Assembly (NCBI GenBank): GCA_029777335.1
Contig: JAKOSN010000105.1
Coordinates: forward strand, 1-43,483
Source: Planctomycetota bacterium
Lineage (GTDB): Bacteria; Planctomycetota; Planctomycetia; Gemmatales; Gemmataceae
DNA length: 43,483 bases
Direction: 5' to 3'
The notes below the pieces were generated by a model, which was not told the origin of the DNA, did no database searches, and saw nothing but the letters and a program-made list of their open reading frames with translations. A program made the translations under genes and the position numbers. This document shows positions 1 to 8,744 of this stretch, piece by piece (positions within the stretch are counted from its first letter, which is position 1; the number at the start of each line of letters is the position of its first letter).

Positions 1-406
1 AAAACGCGAGAAGAAAGGCGGTCCATCCGCGTTGAGCGAGGGAAAGACCAGCCAGGCTCTGCCACTGAAGTAACATCCAGCAGCTTGTCCCCACGACCAA
101 CAGATCGACGATGCGAATCGTTTCTGAGCGCCAACCGAGCAATCCACGGATCACACAATGAACCCAGGGCATGCCGGGCGGATTGGTATCAAAGGTGTCG
201 CGATAGTGAACCCCGCCTGCCAGGATGGTCCGGGCACAAACATCGTACAAGGACACATCGACCCAGAGGGGAAGACAGACAAACAACGGGATGGCGATGA
301 TCAGTAAGATCCCGAGCACGAGCCACGGAAACCAGCCTTGCAGGGAGCGGATAAAGTGGCGCGCACTCTCCCTTGCAAGGACCTCCGAGTGGGGAGCAGT
401 TGTCAT
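1..406 (-). CDS. GT-C type membrane glycosyltransferase, N-terminal part (cut by window edge)
   Basis: An open minus-strand frame begins with ATG at 406 and runs off the left edge with no stop, so 135 residues are visible. The protein starts MTTAPHSEVLARES. It has a membrane segment at about residues 29-46 (LVLGILLIIAIPLFVCLPLW), then a loop with DVSLYDVCARTILAGG and YRDTFDTNPPGMPWVH. An acidic residue just after the first membrane helix, followed by a D-x-NPPG-type loop, is the usual look of polytopic GT-C glycosyltransferases that take sugars from polyprenyl-phosphate donors. It lies 35 bp after the stop of another membrane glycosyltransferase on the same strand, so the two are probably co-transcribed. 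The family call is by pattern only, because the catalytic C-terminal half is not in the window. Confidence 0.7.
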   Translation of the reverse strand, partial: MTTAPHSEVLARESARHFIRSLQGWFPWLVLGILLIIAIPLFVCLPLWVDVSLYDVCARTILAGGVHYRDTFDTNPPGMPWVHCVIRGLLGWRSETIRIVDLLVVGTSCWMLLQWQSLAGLSLAQRGWTAFLLAF

Positions 407-441
407 GGTTCGCTTCCAGCGGGCTTTGCCGTGGCGGTCGA

Positions 442-2385
442 TCACTTCTCTGCGGGTTTTGGTGGGGGCAGGCGTTTCACCAGCACGACACTGGTGAAAT
501 CCGTTGAACGGGCCTCGTCGAGCCGAGGAATCGGTTGCTCAGGGGGGAGCCCAGGGTTGACGCGAAAATAGTGTTCCGCGCCTTCCCGTGTGCTCGCCAC
601 TTCCAGGTCACTGTTCGTCACCGTTGCCAACCAGGGAATCAGGCAAGCAAAATACTGGGTTCGCTGCCAGGCTGGTGTCACAAGCCAGTAGCGTTGATAT
701 CCTTTGAGGCGATCTTCCAACGCTTTGGTATAAATATCTGCGCGCAGAAAATGATCTCCACCCTGGGTATGGATTTGATCGTTGCGATAATGTGAAAGGC
801 TCAGTTGAATGTAGGGGACGGATTGATCCAGCACGTAGAGTGTGGAGAGCGGGGCGATCAGCGCACCTTCCAGTTGATCCCTTTGAGATTCGGGAATGGA
901 AGGCAGCAAATCGGATTCGCGGAAATTGGATCGATAAAGAACAACATCCCCTTTTTTCCATGAACCGCCGCGTTGTACCCCTTTTAAACTTTCGATCATT
1001 ATCTGAGAGGTGGGGTCGGTTTTCAACCCTAGTCCAAGCGAGAGCACGGGTTGAAGATAACTGAGCAGCAGCATCACTCCGGCGGCGGCCGCGGGAACGA
1101 CAAGGCGAACCTCGCGGGAACGACCGCGTGTGCCGTAATAAGCCAGCAGGAGCGCACCACCGAGCGCGGTGTAGGTGAAGTAACGTGCGGCCAGGAGATC
1201 GTTCGTGTTTAACGCATAAACGAGGATCACGCCGGCCAGCTGAGGGAAGAACATCCAGAGGCGACCCGTCCAGGGGAGATCGGGATTCTCCGCAGGAGCA
1301 AGCAGCGGTTGGGGGGGGGCGGTCGCTGGTGTGGCCGGTGCACTGGCCGGAGTACCTTGCTCCACGGGAGGCGTACTGGCTGCGGGCGAAGTGGCGGGTT
1401 TAAAGAAATACGAAAGGACGGTGATGACAAAGAGTGCGACCAGCCACACCCAGTTCTGAAACAACAAAAACAGGATCGCTCTGGGAGGTAAGGTGGCGAG
1501 CAAGTAGGGGCGGTGCTGATCGGTGAAGGCATGAATCCGCTGATAGTAACCCTGCATCGGCACCAGCAGGGCAATCCCCAGTGCCACGGCGAGGACGAGG
1601 AAACCTAGCTTGCGCCCGACTCCCTCGGGATGACCTGCCAGCGACCACTTCTCGGCGGGTAAGGGTTCGGTTTCCGGGGGAATCTCCACGGGGCGACGGC
1701 ATTGCACCAGCCAGTACACCACCAGTCCCACGTAGGCCACTCCCACCAGCAGCAACACCGCGTTCAGATACCCTATCAACGCCGTGGTCAACCCCAGAGC
1801 GAGGGCGGCGAACAGTCCCCCCAGGAATGTGCGTGCATTGAGCAGAGCCAGCAATGCCCCCAACGACAGCGCACATGCCAGGTTCCCCAATGCGTAGGGG
1901 CGAGTCAGCACACTGACCTCGATCTGCATGGGATCGACGGTCACAAACAAGGCTGCCGCCAATCCCACTGCCGGGCCAATCAGGCGTCGCCCCAGTTCAT
2001 ACAGACAGGCAATTGTCGCTAACCCTGCCAGTAACGAGGGCAGGCGCAGTGTTACCTCGGTGATGGGCAGCCAGTGAATGAGCGCATAGAGCAACCAGTG
2101 ATAAAGCGGATAGGGATTCTCCACTCCATAGGGCAAGACCGACCGTTCCCGGACCTCGTTCCAGCTTGCTACTGGCCGCAGCGGTTGGTCCCTGGAGGGC
2201 AACAGGCCCCGTTGAAAACCTTCGCGCTCGGCAATCGCGTAGAGCGGACCAAATTCGTCCTGTTGCAAGGGGCTGTGCAGAGGGGTCCAGCGCAGACCGA
2301 CTGCCAGAACCAGCAGGAGGAGCAACCAGAAGAGTGGCTGCGAGCCAGGAGACGGCTGCGGAGGGGGTGACGCGGACGTGGACAT
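442..2385 (-). CDS. GT39/PMT-like polytopic membrane glycosyltransferase
   Basis: A 647-residue integral membrane protein. I chose the ATG at 2385 (MSTSASPPPQ) because the frame upstream of it is charged and unlike a GT-C start; a GTG or ATG further up, near 2472, is possible. The first membrane helix is at residues 19-31, followed by D43-E44 in QQDEFGPLY, which is the first-loop acidic motif of ArnT/PMT-type enzymes. ENPYPLYHWLL lies at 89-99 and RLPSLLAGLAT just after. About ten more hydrophobic segments follow. A proline/alanine-rich linker near residues 340-380 separates two membrane bundles, and a soluble tail ends the protein. Such enzymes move a sugar from a polyprenyl-phosphate carrier onto lipid, glycan or protein at the outer face of the cytoplasmic membrane; acceptor unknown. 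It belongs to the minus-strand glycan cluster but may have its own promoter near 2526-2553. Confidence 0.8.
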   Translation of the reverse strand: MSTSASPPPQPSPGSQPLFWLLLLLVLAVGLRWTPLHSPLQQDEFGPLYAIAEREGFQRGLLPSRDQPLRPVASWNEVRERSVLPYGVENPYPLYHWLLYALIHWLPITEVTLRLPSLLAGLATIACLYELGRRLIGPAVGLAAALFVTVDPMQIEVSVLTRPYALGNLACALSLGALLALLNARTFLGGLFAALALGLTTALIGYLNAVLLLVGVAYVGLVVYWLVQCRRPVEIPPETEPLPAEKWSLAGHPEGVGRKLGFLVLAVALGIALLVPMQGYYQRIHAFTDQHRPYLLATLPPRAILFLLFQNWVWLVALFVITVLSYFFKPATSPAASTPPVEQGTPASAPATPATAPPQPLLAPAENPDLPWTGRLWMFFPQLAGVILVYALNTNDLLAARYFTYTALGGALLLAYYGTRGRSREVRLVVPAAAAGVMLLLSYLQPVLSLGLGLKTDPTSQIMIESLKGVQRGGSWKKGDVVLYRSNFRESDLLPSIPESQRDQLEGALIAPLSTLYVLDQSVPYIQLSLSHYRNDQIHTQGGDHFLRADIYTKALEDRLKGYQRYWLVTPAWQRTQYFACLIPWLATVTNSDLEVASTREGAEHYFRVNPGLPPEQPIPRLDEARSTDFTSVVLVKRLPPPKPAEK

Positions 2386-2525
2386 GGTTGTTCCCTGCAC
2401 GAGAATCCGGATTCGCCAGCACCGCACGGGGAACGCGTCAAGCGGATGAACATCGGGCGAAGGATTTACCAAGCCAGGGAGAGAGCGGATTCCCCGAATC
2501 GCTGCGGTAACAAGGTCTTTGAGTT

Positions 2526-2553
2526 ACCTTAAGCCTGGCGGCGGGAGTGTCAA
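2526..2553 (-). promoter_or_regulatory. Candidate sigma70-type promoter for the GT39-like gene
   Basis: On the minus strand a perfect TTGACA (2553-2548) is followed after 16 bases by TAAGGT (2531-2526). Transcription would start near 2519 and leave a leader of about 135 bases before the ATG at 2385. The -35 match is perfect but the -10 is only 3 of 6. The -35 box lies inside an inverted repeat (2545-2603), so promoter and repeat could interact. Confidence 0.4.
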
Positions 2554-2603
2554 GCGGCTGAGAGCGACTCCAGGGATCTCCCGGTGCCGATCGGTTGACA
2601 CTC
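2545..2603. repeat. 9-bp inverted repeat between the COG0523 and GT39-like genes
   Basis: GAGTGTCAA at 2545-2553 and its exact reverse complement TTGACACTC at 2595-2603 flank 41 bases. The pair sits just after the stop of the upstream COG0523 gene and covers the -35 box of the candidate promoter for the next gene. It could be a hairpin at the end of the upstream transcript or a split operator. No T-tract follows on the minus strand, so a classical intrinsic terminator is not supported. Confidence 0.45.
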
Positions 2604-2618
2604 GGGAGAAGGCGGGAA

Positions 2619-3797
2619 TCACTCCTCGTGGGACTCGACATGCCAGTGGCCAAACGAATCGGGGTAGGTCTGCCACACAGCCGGACCCTGAGCCAGCTCC
2701 TCGTCGGTGAGCAGACAGGCATCGAGAGCAGTTCGCAGGACGGATTCGTCGAGATCGCAGACGAGGAAGGCAAGTTCCTGGCGGCGATCGCCCCAGTGCG
2801 GATCCCAGATCTTCTCCACCTCGGCGCGGATATCGGGGTCGGCACCCCATTCTTCCTCGGGTTGGGCGGCTAGCCACAACCCCGCTGGCTCAACCTCACA
2901 TGCTCCGCCGGCCTGCGACCACAATCCCGAAACCTCCATGCGCGAGGCCAGCCAGAAAAAACCCCTGGAGCGCACCACCCTGGTCCAGTCGCCCTCGGTC
3001 AGCAACGCCCAGAAACGGCCAGGATGAAAGGGGCGTTTGGCTCGGTAGACAAAACTGTGGATTCCCTGGGCCGGCGAGTCGGGGAGGTGTTCACCTCGTG
3101 CTTCCTTCAACCAGCCCGCTGCCTGCGCGGTCGCCTCCAGATCGAAACGGTGCGTGTCAAGGATCTGGTCGGGCGCCACCTCGCCGTGGGTGCTATGCAG
3201 AATCTCTGCCTCGGGGTTGAGGTGCCGCAGAATCGCTTCCAGGCGCGCCACTTCCTCCGCACTTATCCGATCGATTTTGTTGATGATCAGCACATTGCAG
3301 AACTCGATCTGGTTGATCAACAGATCGGCCACGGTGCGGTCATCCTCGTCATCCAGTGTCAAGCCGCGCTCATGAAGATATTCCGCCTCGGTATAGTCCT
3401 TCCAAAATCGCTCCGCATCGATGACGGTGGCCAGCGTATCGAGGCGGGCCACCGCAGAGAGGGATTTGCCCCGGTCGTCGGTGTAGGCGAAGGTCTCCGC
3501 GATCGGCAATGGTTCGGTAATTCCGGTCGATTCGATGAGGAGAGAATCGTATCGACCCGATCGCGCCAGGCGATCCACCTCACGCAGCAGATCCTCACGC
3601 AGCGTACAGCAGATGCATCCTTCGCTCAGAGTCACGAGCTTTTCCTGCACGAGTTCCTGGCGTGCTTCCTCGCCCTGGCGCTGGTTCACAAGGACCGCGA
3701 TGCGGCGGTTCGGGGAGTGCTTGAGCAGATGGTCGCGAACGGCGGACTTCCCTGCACCGACAAAGCCCGACAGCACGGTGACCGAAAGTTTGCTCAT
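2619..3797 (-). CDS. COG0523 (CobW/ZNG1-like) metal-chaperone GTPase
   Basis: A 392-residue cytoplasmic P-loop GTPase. The ATG at 3797 (MSKLSV) is chosen because it puts the P-loop at residues 11-18 (GFVGAGKS), the family position; an ATG six codons up is possible. CICC at 61-64 is the metal-binding CxCC signature of COG0523 proteins, and NKID in the middle is the guanine-specificity motif. A CobW C-terminal domain follows, and the protein ends in a His-rich tail (HWHVESHEE). Members hand zinc, cobalt or nickel to client proteins at the cost of GTP. The stretch after the first beta strand (VNQRQGEEARQE) does not show the usual N-(D/E)-x-GE pattern, so switch I may differ. Metal and client cannot be read from the sequence. 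Its place among sugar genes is unexplained. Confidence 0.88.
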   Translation of the reverse strand: MSKLSVTVLSGFVGAGKSAVRDHLLKHSPNRRIAVLVNQRQGEEARQELVQEKLVTLSEGCICCTLREDLLREVDRLARSGRYDSLLIESTGITEPLPIAETFAYTDDRGKSLSAVARLDTLATVIDAERFWKDYTEAEYLHERGLTLDDEDDRTVADLLINQIEFCNVLIINKIDRISAEEVARLEAILRHLNPEAEILHSTHGEVAPDQILDTHRFDLEATAQAAGWLKEARGEHLPDSPAQGIHSFVYRAKRPFHPGRFWALLTEGDWTRVVRSRGFFWLASRMEVSGLWSQAGGACEVEPAGLWLAAQPEEEWGADPDIRAEVEKIWDPHWGDRRQELAFLVCDLDESVLRTALDACLLTDEELAQGPAVWQTYPDSFGHWHVESHEE

Positions 3798-3847
3798 GAT
3801 TGCCTTCCTGTGCAAAAGAACCGAGCGCCTGGGAGCGCCCGCTGCGC

Positions 3848-4588
3848 TTAACGGGGGGCTCCGCCAAACCAGGCGTAGCGCAGGGCACGCAGATACCAGC
3901 GCAGATAGTGTGGCAGCCAGGCGAAGAGACGAAAGCGCGATTCGCCGGCGGTTCGATCGTGCCAGGTGGTGGGCACCTCGGTAACCTTCCAGCGTTTCCA
4001 GTGTGCTTTGAGCGTGAGTTCCAGAGCGACCGCAAAGCTGGCCTGGCCCTCGATGGAGAGTTCGGTGAGAACGCGCCGGCTGTATGCGCGAAAGTTATTG
4101 GTGGCATCGTGGATGGGCAGGCCGGCCAGGTAGTGCAGCGATTTGCCCGCCAGCCACGACAGCATCCGCTTCAGCCACGGTCCGCCTTCTTGCCGCCCAC
4201 CGGGCATGTAGCGCGAGCCGGCGACCACGTCGGCGCCTTCACGAATCAGGCGGGCCATCGCCCCCACGTCCTTCGGTTCGTCGGAGCGGTCGGCCATCAT
4301 CACGATGATCACATCGCCCGCGCTCGCCTGGAAGCCGGCTTTCAGGGCGTTGAGCACTCCGCGTCCCAGGGTGTTGTGCACCAGGCACACCCCGGAGACG
4401 GGCGGATCCATCGTCTGGATGGCCGGGAGGGTGTTATCCTCGGGGAAATCATAGACAATAAGGATCTCGTGAGGATCGTAGACCTGCGCGGCAATGTCGC
4501 GCAGAGTGGCGACGATGTTCCCGGCCTCGTTGAAAACCGGGATCACCAGCGAGATCACCTGTTTGCCTGTTGCCGTGGTGGTGCTCAT
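3848..4588 (-). CDS. GT2 family glycosyltransferase (DPM1-like)
   Basis: A 246-residue protein starting at the ATG at 4588 (MSTTTATGKQ). The GT-A fold begins at once with VISLVIPVFNEAGNI (residues 11-25). The metal/nucleotide motif reads MMADRSDEP, with D100 and D103 in place of a strict DxD, as in dolichyl-phosphate-mannose-synthase-like enzymes. SRYMPGGRQEG at 125-135 and the NNFRAYSRRVL region fit the same group. There is no membrane anchor, so it would work at the inner face of the membrane, probably loading a sugar onto a polyprenyl phosphate for the GT-C enzymes encoded nearby. That link is inference. It starts 84 bp after the epimerase stop, in the same transcription unit. Confidence 0.88.
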   Translation of the reverse strand: MSTTTATGKQVISLVIPVFNEAGNIVATLRDIAAQVYDPHEILIVYDFPEDNTLPAIQTMDPPVSGVCLVHNTLGRGVLNALKAGFQASAGDVIIVMMADRSDEPKDVGAMARLIREGADVVAGSRYMPGGRQEGGPWLKRMLSWLAGKSLHYLAGLPIHDATNNFRAYSRRVLTELSIEGQASFAVALELTLKAHWKRWKVTEVPTTWHDRTAGESRFRLFAWLPHYLRWYLRALRYAWFGGAPR

Positions 4589-4672
4589 GACATCCTGGAA
4601 CGCTTCGCGGTGCGCGGGCAGGGGGCGTTCCCACACTGGCGCACCGCTCCCTCGAGGGACGCGCACAAGGGC

Positions 4673-5692
4673 TCAGATCTTCCCCAGTTCCACCTGTTGC
4701 TTCACCCAGGGAATGACGACATCGAGCATTTCGCTGAGCGAGGTGGTCGCCTCGAAGCCGATCAGGCGTTTCGCCTTCTCCACGTTGGGGACGCGTTTTT
4801 GCACATCGTAGGGGAAGGGGGCATCGCAGTGATAGCGGAACGGGACCCCGGGCCGAATCTTGGTCCAGATCAACTCGGCCAGTTCCAGCACGGTGGTCGA
4901 GGTCGCCGTGCTGATGTTCAGATCCTCGTTGATCGCGGCGGGGTGTTCGATGCACAGGCGAATGCCGCGGGCCAGGTCGGCGCCGTAGGTGTAGTGACGC
5001 ACCTGGCGGCCATCACCCAGAATGCGCAGAGGATCCTGTCCCTTGAGCACCTTCTGGATCAGATCGGGAACCACATGGCTCATTGCCAACTTGATGTTTC
5101 CACTCATCACATCGTGATCGGTGACCGCACGCCGTTCCCCGATACCCACGCAGTTGAAGGGCCGAATGATGGTGTAGGGCAGCTTGTATTGCTCCCAGGC
5201 CCCCTGGGCGAAGTACTCGGTGGCCAGCTTCTGGAAGCCATAGGTCGAGGCGGGCGGGGGGCAGGTCTTCTGGGCACCTTCCGGGGTGGGCCAGCGATCC
5301 GCGTTTTCGAAAACCATGGAGCTGCTGATCACGTTGATCTTCTTCAGCGTTCCGGCCTTGAAGGCGGCAATGGAGGCATCGAAGATGGCGGCAGTGATCC
5401 GTTCGTTCTCTGCCAGCAGGTCGTAGGCGAACTCGTGAAAATAGCTGATGCCGCCGATGCGAGCGGCCCCGGCGACCACCTGGTCGACCTCGCGCGCCAG
5501 CGCGGTGACCAGGGCCCCATCCTTGGCATCGCCCTGAACAAAGCGATAGTTGGGATTGGTGAGCGACGATTGCCGCAATTCGCCGTACTTGGAGAAGTTA
5601 TCCAGGCCGATCACCTGATGCCCGGCCTGGAGGAGTTCTTCCACCAGATAGCCGCCGATGAATCCTGCCGAGCCTGTAACAAGAATCTTCAT
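4673..5692 (-). CDS. NAD-dependent nucleotide-sugar epimerase/dehydratase (extended SDR)
   Basis: A 339-residue extended short-chain dehydrogenase. The NAD-binding GxxGxxG is at residues 7-13 (GSAGFIG), followed by D31 at the end of the second beta strand for the ribose. The catalytic serine region is SSS at 123-125, and the YxxxK pair is Y151 and K155 (YGFQK). The C-terminal half has the RPFNCVGIGE and RHYTYGADLARGI substrate-side motifs of sugar-nucleotide epimerases such as GalE-like and GDP-sugar enzymes. The substrate cannot be named. It lies 126 bp downstream of the nucleotide-sugar dehydrogenase and upstream of the GT2 gene, so it likely supplies a modified sugar nucleotide to the same pathway. 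Confidence 0.9.
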   Translation of the reverse strand: MKILVTGSAGFIGGYLVEELLQAGHQVIGLDNFSKYGELRQSSLTNPNYRFVQGDAKDGALVTALAREVDQVVAGAARIGGISYFHEFAYDLLAENERITAAIFDASIAAFKAGTLKKINVISSSMVFENADRWPTPEGAQKTCPPPASTYGFQKLATEYFAQGAWEQYKLPYTIIRPFNCVGIGERRAVTDHDVMSGNIKLAMSHVVPDLIQKVLKGQDPLRILGDGRQVRHYTYGADLARGIRLCIEHPAAINEDLNISTATSTTVLELAELIWTKIRPGVPFRYHCDAPFPYDVQKRVPNVEKAKRLIGFEATTSLSEMLDVVIPWVKQQVELGKI

Positions 5693-5818
5693 GGTTGCTC
5701 ACTTCGGTCTGTGCAAATTCTCTGGCAGCCCCCCGGGCGAGGGGATCGATTCGCCGCGCTCCGCGACAGGGTGCTGCGCCGAGGGCGGCGCGCCGTTGCG
5801 TTTGTCGATCCCGGGATC

Positions 5819-7063
5819 TTAACCGCGAATCGTCGCCGTGACGTCGATCACCGGCTGGCGGAAGGATAGCCCCTTGTAGCAGGAGTGCGGAGTACCGATC
5901 ACCAGTAGATCGGCCTTCTCCAGAACCTCGGGCAAAGGAGTCAACTCGGGGTCGGGAACGAGCGGATCGCTGCACAGCAGTTGCTTGCACTCCAGCAGCA
6001 GCACCTTGCGCAACTTGTACGACAGCGAGCTTCGCGGATCATCGCTATCGGGTTTGAACGCCATCCCCAGCAGACCGACGGTCATCTCGTTGAGCGGATA
6101 GGAACGCTTCAGGTGCTGCACCAGCAGATACGGCAGTCCCTCGTTGATCATCATGGCGGCCTGGCCGAGCACAAACGAGCCATGATTGAAGGCGCCCAGC
6201 TGCATGGTGTCCTTGAGCAGACAGGGGCCGGCGGCAAAGCCCGGGCGAGCAAACGACTGCATGCGCGGGTAGTCCTCCCGCAGCGCCTGGTGAATGCGGT
6301 GGAAGTCGGCCTCGAACTGCTGCGCGATCACATAGAACTGGTTGGAGATGGCGAAATTAATGTAGCGCCACGCATTGCAGAACAACTTGGCCAGCTCCGC
6401 CTCGATGGGCTTGAGGAAGATGATCTTGGGAGTGATCAGCTGGAAGAGTGCAGCGGCTCGTTCGGCGGCGCGCCTGGTGGCCCCGCCGATCAGCTGGGGC
6501 AAGCGTTCCAGTTCCGCCAGCGACTGCCCCTGGACAATGCGCTCCGGGCAGTAGGCGAGGTCGATGTCGCCCCGTCCCGATTGCTCCAGTTGCCGCGCCA
6601 GGCGCTCGGTCACCCCGGGAAACACTGTGCTGCGCAGAACGACCAGTTGCCCTGGACGGACGCGCTGCAACAGCTGGTTCATGGAGCGATCGAACTCGCC
6701 CACGGAGGGATCGAGATACTCATCCACCGGGGTGCCGATGGTGACGATGATGGCGGAGGCATCTTCCAGGGCGGTGGGATCGGTGGTCGCCTTGAGCAGC
6801 CCGGACTGGATGGTGTCCTTGAGCAACGGCAGGGCATCATCTTCGTGGAAGGGCATCTCGGCCCGGTTGACCATGGCTACTCGTTCGGTGCTGGTGTCGA
6901 TCAGATCGACCTGGTAGCCCTTGCGCGCAAAGGCCAGCCCCAGAGGCAGGCCGACGTGGCCACAACCGCCCACGATGGCCAGCGGGCCCACATCGAGCAT
7001 CTTGCGATCGTCGGGCTGAATTTGTGGCACCGAGGAGAGGGCTTGGTCCGGAGTTGGCTTCAT
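5819..7063 (-). CDS. UDP-glucose/UDP-ManNAc-type nucleotide-sugar dehydrogenase
   Basis: A 414-residue member of the UDP-glucose/GDP-mannose dehydrogenase family, which oxidises the C6 hydroxyl of a sugar nucleotide to a carboxylate in two NAD-dependent steps. The N-terminal Rossmann motif is VGGCGHVGLPLG (31-42). YCPERI (171-176) carries the family glutamate. KLFCNAWRYINFAISN (226-241) is the central dimer helix. The catalytic cysteine is C281 in GPCLLKD, with K284 and D285 following. GMAFKPDSDDPR marks the C-terminal UDP-binding domain. The overall pattern is closer to WecC-like enzymes than to Ugd, but the substrate is not certain. About 25 residues precede the Rossmann strand. The product is probably an acidic sugar for surface polysaccharide. 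Confidence 0.92.
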   Translation of the reverse strand: MKPTPDQALSSVPQIQPDDRKMLDVGPLAIVGGCGHVGLPLGLAFARKGYQVDLIDTSTERVAMVNRAEMPFHEDDALPLLKDTIQSGLLKATTDPTALEDASAIIVTIGTPVDEYLDPSVGEFDRSMNQLLQRVRPGQLVVLRSTVFPGVTERLARQLEQSGRGDIDLAYCPERIVQGQSLAELERLPQLIGGATRRAAERAAALFQLITPKIIFLKPIEAELAKLFCNAWRYINFAISNQFYVIAQQFEADFHRIHQALREDYPRMQSFARPGFAAGPCLLKDTMQLGAFNHGSFVLGQAAMMINEGLPYLLVQHLKRSYPLNEMTVGLLGMAFKPDSDDPRSSLSYKLRKVLLLECKQLLCSDPLVPDPELTPLPEVLEKADLLVIGTPHSCYKGLSFRQPVIDVTATIRG

Positions 7064-7147
7064 GTTGGCTCTGGCGCTCAGGCGCGAGGGAGACCCAAGG
7101 ATACACCATCCGCCGCGGGATGGTTCCGAAAACGAATAGCTCTCATG

Positions 7148-8716
7148 TTACGACTTTCCCCGGGGCGTGTCCTCAGGGGGCAAGAGGAGGCGGCGCACCT
7201 CCTCGGGGGTACGAGACGGAGAATCGTTACAATCCGAACACCCGCGGAGAAAACTCCAGCCATTTACCTTGCCTGAACTGTTCATGATACTCAGATGCCC
7301 CAGACTCTCCAGCGCTTGCTGGCGGGGAATGCCGTGGCGCCGACAGCGAGCGTCGACCTGTTCCACCTCCGCGAGATCCTGTAACTGACCGAGTCGATGC
7401 GCATGGTAGAGATCGAGGCGAGGATACGCCGGCCACCCGCGCGGCACCTGACAGGCCCAGAAGAGAACGCAGAAGAGAAACCCCGCCCAGCGAACCCCCT
7501 CGCCCAGTTGCTGGGTCAGCCACTGTCCCAGTCGTCGCGGAGCACCATCCCACCCGGCGCAGAGCAGACAGGCCAGGCCCACGTGGGAGTATAACTGGTA
7601 ACGCGTCCAGGTACTGATCACTTCATAGGGCCAGCGCGAGCGTGCGCCGTGGATCAGCAGATAACTGGAGAAGACAAATCCCAATCCGAGGAGGGCAAGT
7701 CCCTTCGCGGGGGCTTGCCAGTACCACCAGGCAGTCAGGCCGACCAGCAGGACGAGAACGCCGTGAACCAGCGGGACCGGCACCTGAAAGCCTGTTATGC
7801 CAAAAGTCCCAAGAAAAGCGTTGTCGACGACCGCGCGCGCCGAGTACAGCACCCCGACCGAAAGTTGGAACGACTCCACGGCGCTCTGGTCGCCGTAATG
7901 TTCCAGGTGCATGATGCGCTGCAAGGTGAATGGCAAGCTGAAGGCGAGGAAGAGAACGGTTCCCAGCAAGGGGGTGAGCGCCCAGGCGGAGAATCCAACC
8001 CAGGGAAAGCGCGGGCGCCGTTGCAGCCCTCCGTCGGCGGTCAGCAGATAGAGCGCACAGAGGGGGCCGGCGAGAATGCCACTGGCAAACCAGCAGGGGG
8101 CCAGCGCAATCCACCCGATGGACCACAGGAGATGGCGTTGCTGGCCGGTCAGGCGCCAGCGCTGCGCGGCAAGCAAGCCGAGCAGAGTCATGTCCAGCCC
8201 GAGAAGGGAGAAGCTGGCAGAGAACCACGAAACCGCCTCCACGTAGCTGGTGCTGATGCCAAAGAACCCCGCGGCCAGGAGCCCCAGGCGGGGATCGTTG
8301 CGCTCGGCGTGAACAAAGCAATACAGCAGGCGCATGGCGAGCAGGACCGCGAGTGGACCTTGCAGCGCGGTGATCCAGGGCAGCCAGGTCAGATGCGGAG
8401 CGAACTCGACCATCAAGAAACTGGTGAGGCGGCCGAGCGGCATGAAGTGCTCGTTGGCTGAGCGAAAGAGGTTGGCGCGCGTGATCGCCCACGGCCACGA
8501 TTCGGTGAGAATCTCGAAATCATCCCAGATGAGCACCGGGGTCAGGAGGCGCGGCGCATGGAGCGCGAGGGTGGCGAGCACCAGAAGGACTGCGACCATC
8601 CGAATGCGCGCCGGGGACCAGGAGGGATCGGCGTCGGTGGGAGTCGCCGTGGGGTTCGGGTCGGCCTCAGATCCAGATGCAGCCACAGGGTTCCTCGCGT
8701 CCACCGCTTGCTCCAC
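7148..8716 (-). CDS. Polytopic membrane protein, GT-C-like
   Basis: A 522-residue membrane protein starting with GTG at 8716, preceded by a purine-rich GAGTGGGG; a GTG four codons later, or the methionine at residue 40, are alternatives. A soluble proline/aspartate-rich N-terminus of about 37 residues leads into a first helix (about 40-55). D65-D66 in IWDDFEIL and NEHFMPLGR (88-96) follow. An acidic pair after helix 1 and an NEH-x2-PL-type loop are seen in GT-C enzymes with TMTC/PMT-like topology. About ten more hydrophobic helices follow and the C-terminus is soluble. Acceptor and donor are unknown. It is the first gene of the minus-strand glycan block, 84 bp ahead of the nucleotide-sugar dehydrogenase. 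Confidence 0.65.
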   Translation of the reverse strand: MEQAVDARNPVAASGSEADPNPTATPTDADPSWSPARIRMVAVLLVLATLALHAPRLLTPVLIWDDFEILTESWPWAITRANLFRSANEHFMPLGRLTSFLMVEFAPHLTWLPWITALQGPLAVLLAMRLLYCFVHAERNDPRLGLLAAGFFGISTSYVEAVSWFSASFSLLGLDMTLLGLLAAQRWRLTGQQRHLLWSIGWIALAPCWFASGILAGPLCALYLLTADGGLQRRPRFPWVGFSAWALTPLLGTVLFLAFSLPFTLQRIMHLEHYGDQSAVESFQLSVGVLYSARAVVDNAFLGTFGITGFQVPVPLVHGVLVLLVGLTAWWYWQAPAKGLALLGLGFVFSSYLLIHGARSRWPYEVISTWTRYQLYSHVGLACLLCAGWDGAPRRLGQWLTQQLGEGVRWAGFLFCVLFWACQVPRGWPAYPRLDLYHAHRLGQLQDLAEVEQVDARCRRHGIPRQQALESLGHLSIMNSSGKVNGWSFLRGCSDCNDSPSRTPEEVRRLLLPPEDTPRGKS

Positions 8717-8744
8717 CGAACAGCCCCACTCGCCTTCGCTGGGT

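Noticed and set aside
3800..5869. Long open frame on the plus strand (689 codons) across the GT2 and epimerase genes
   Set aside because: It is antisense to two genes with clear family motifs. Long antisense frames are expected in GC-rich coding DNA, and its translation shows no domain.
7106..7123. Terminator formed by CCATCC/GGATGG between the GT-C-like and dehydrogenase genes
   Set aside because: The stem is only 6 bp and no T-tract follows in the direction of transcription.
5981..7276. Plus-strand frame of 431 codons
   Set aside because: Antisense to the nucleotide-sugar dehydrogenase, which has all its catalytic residues.
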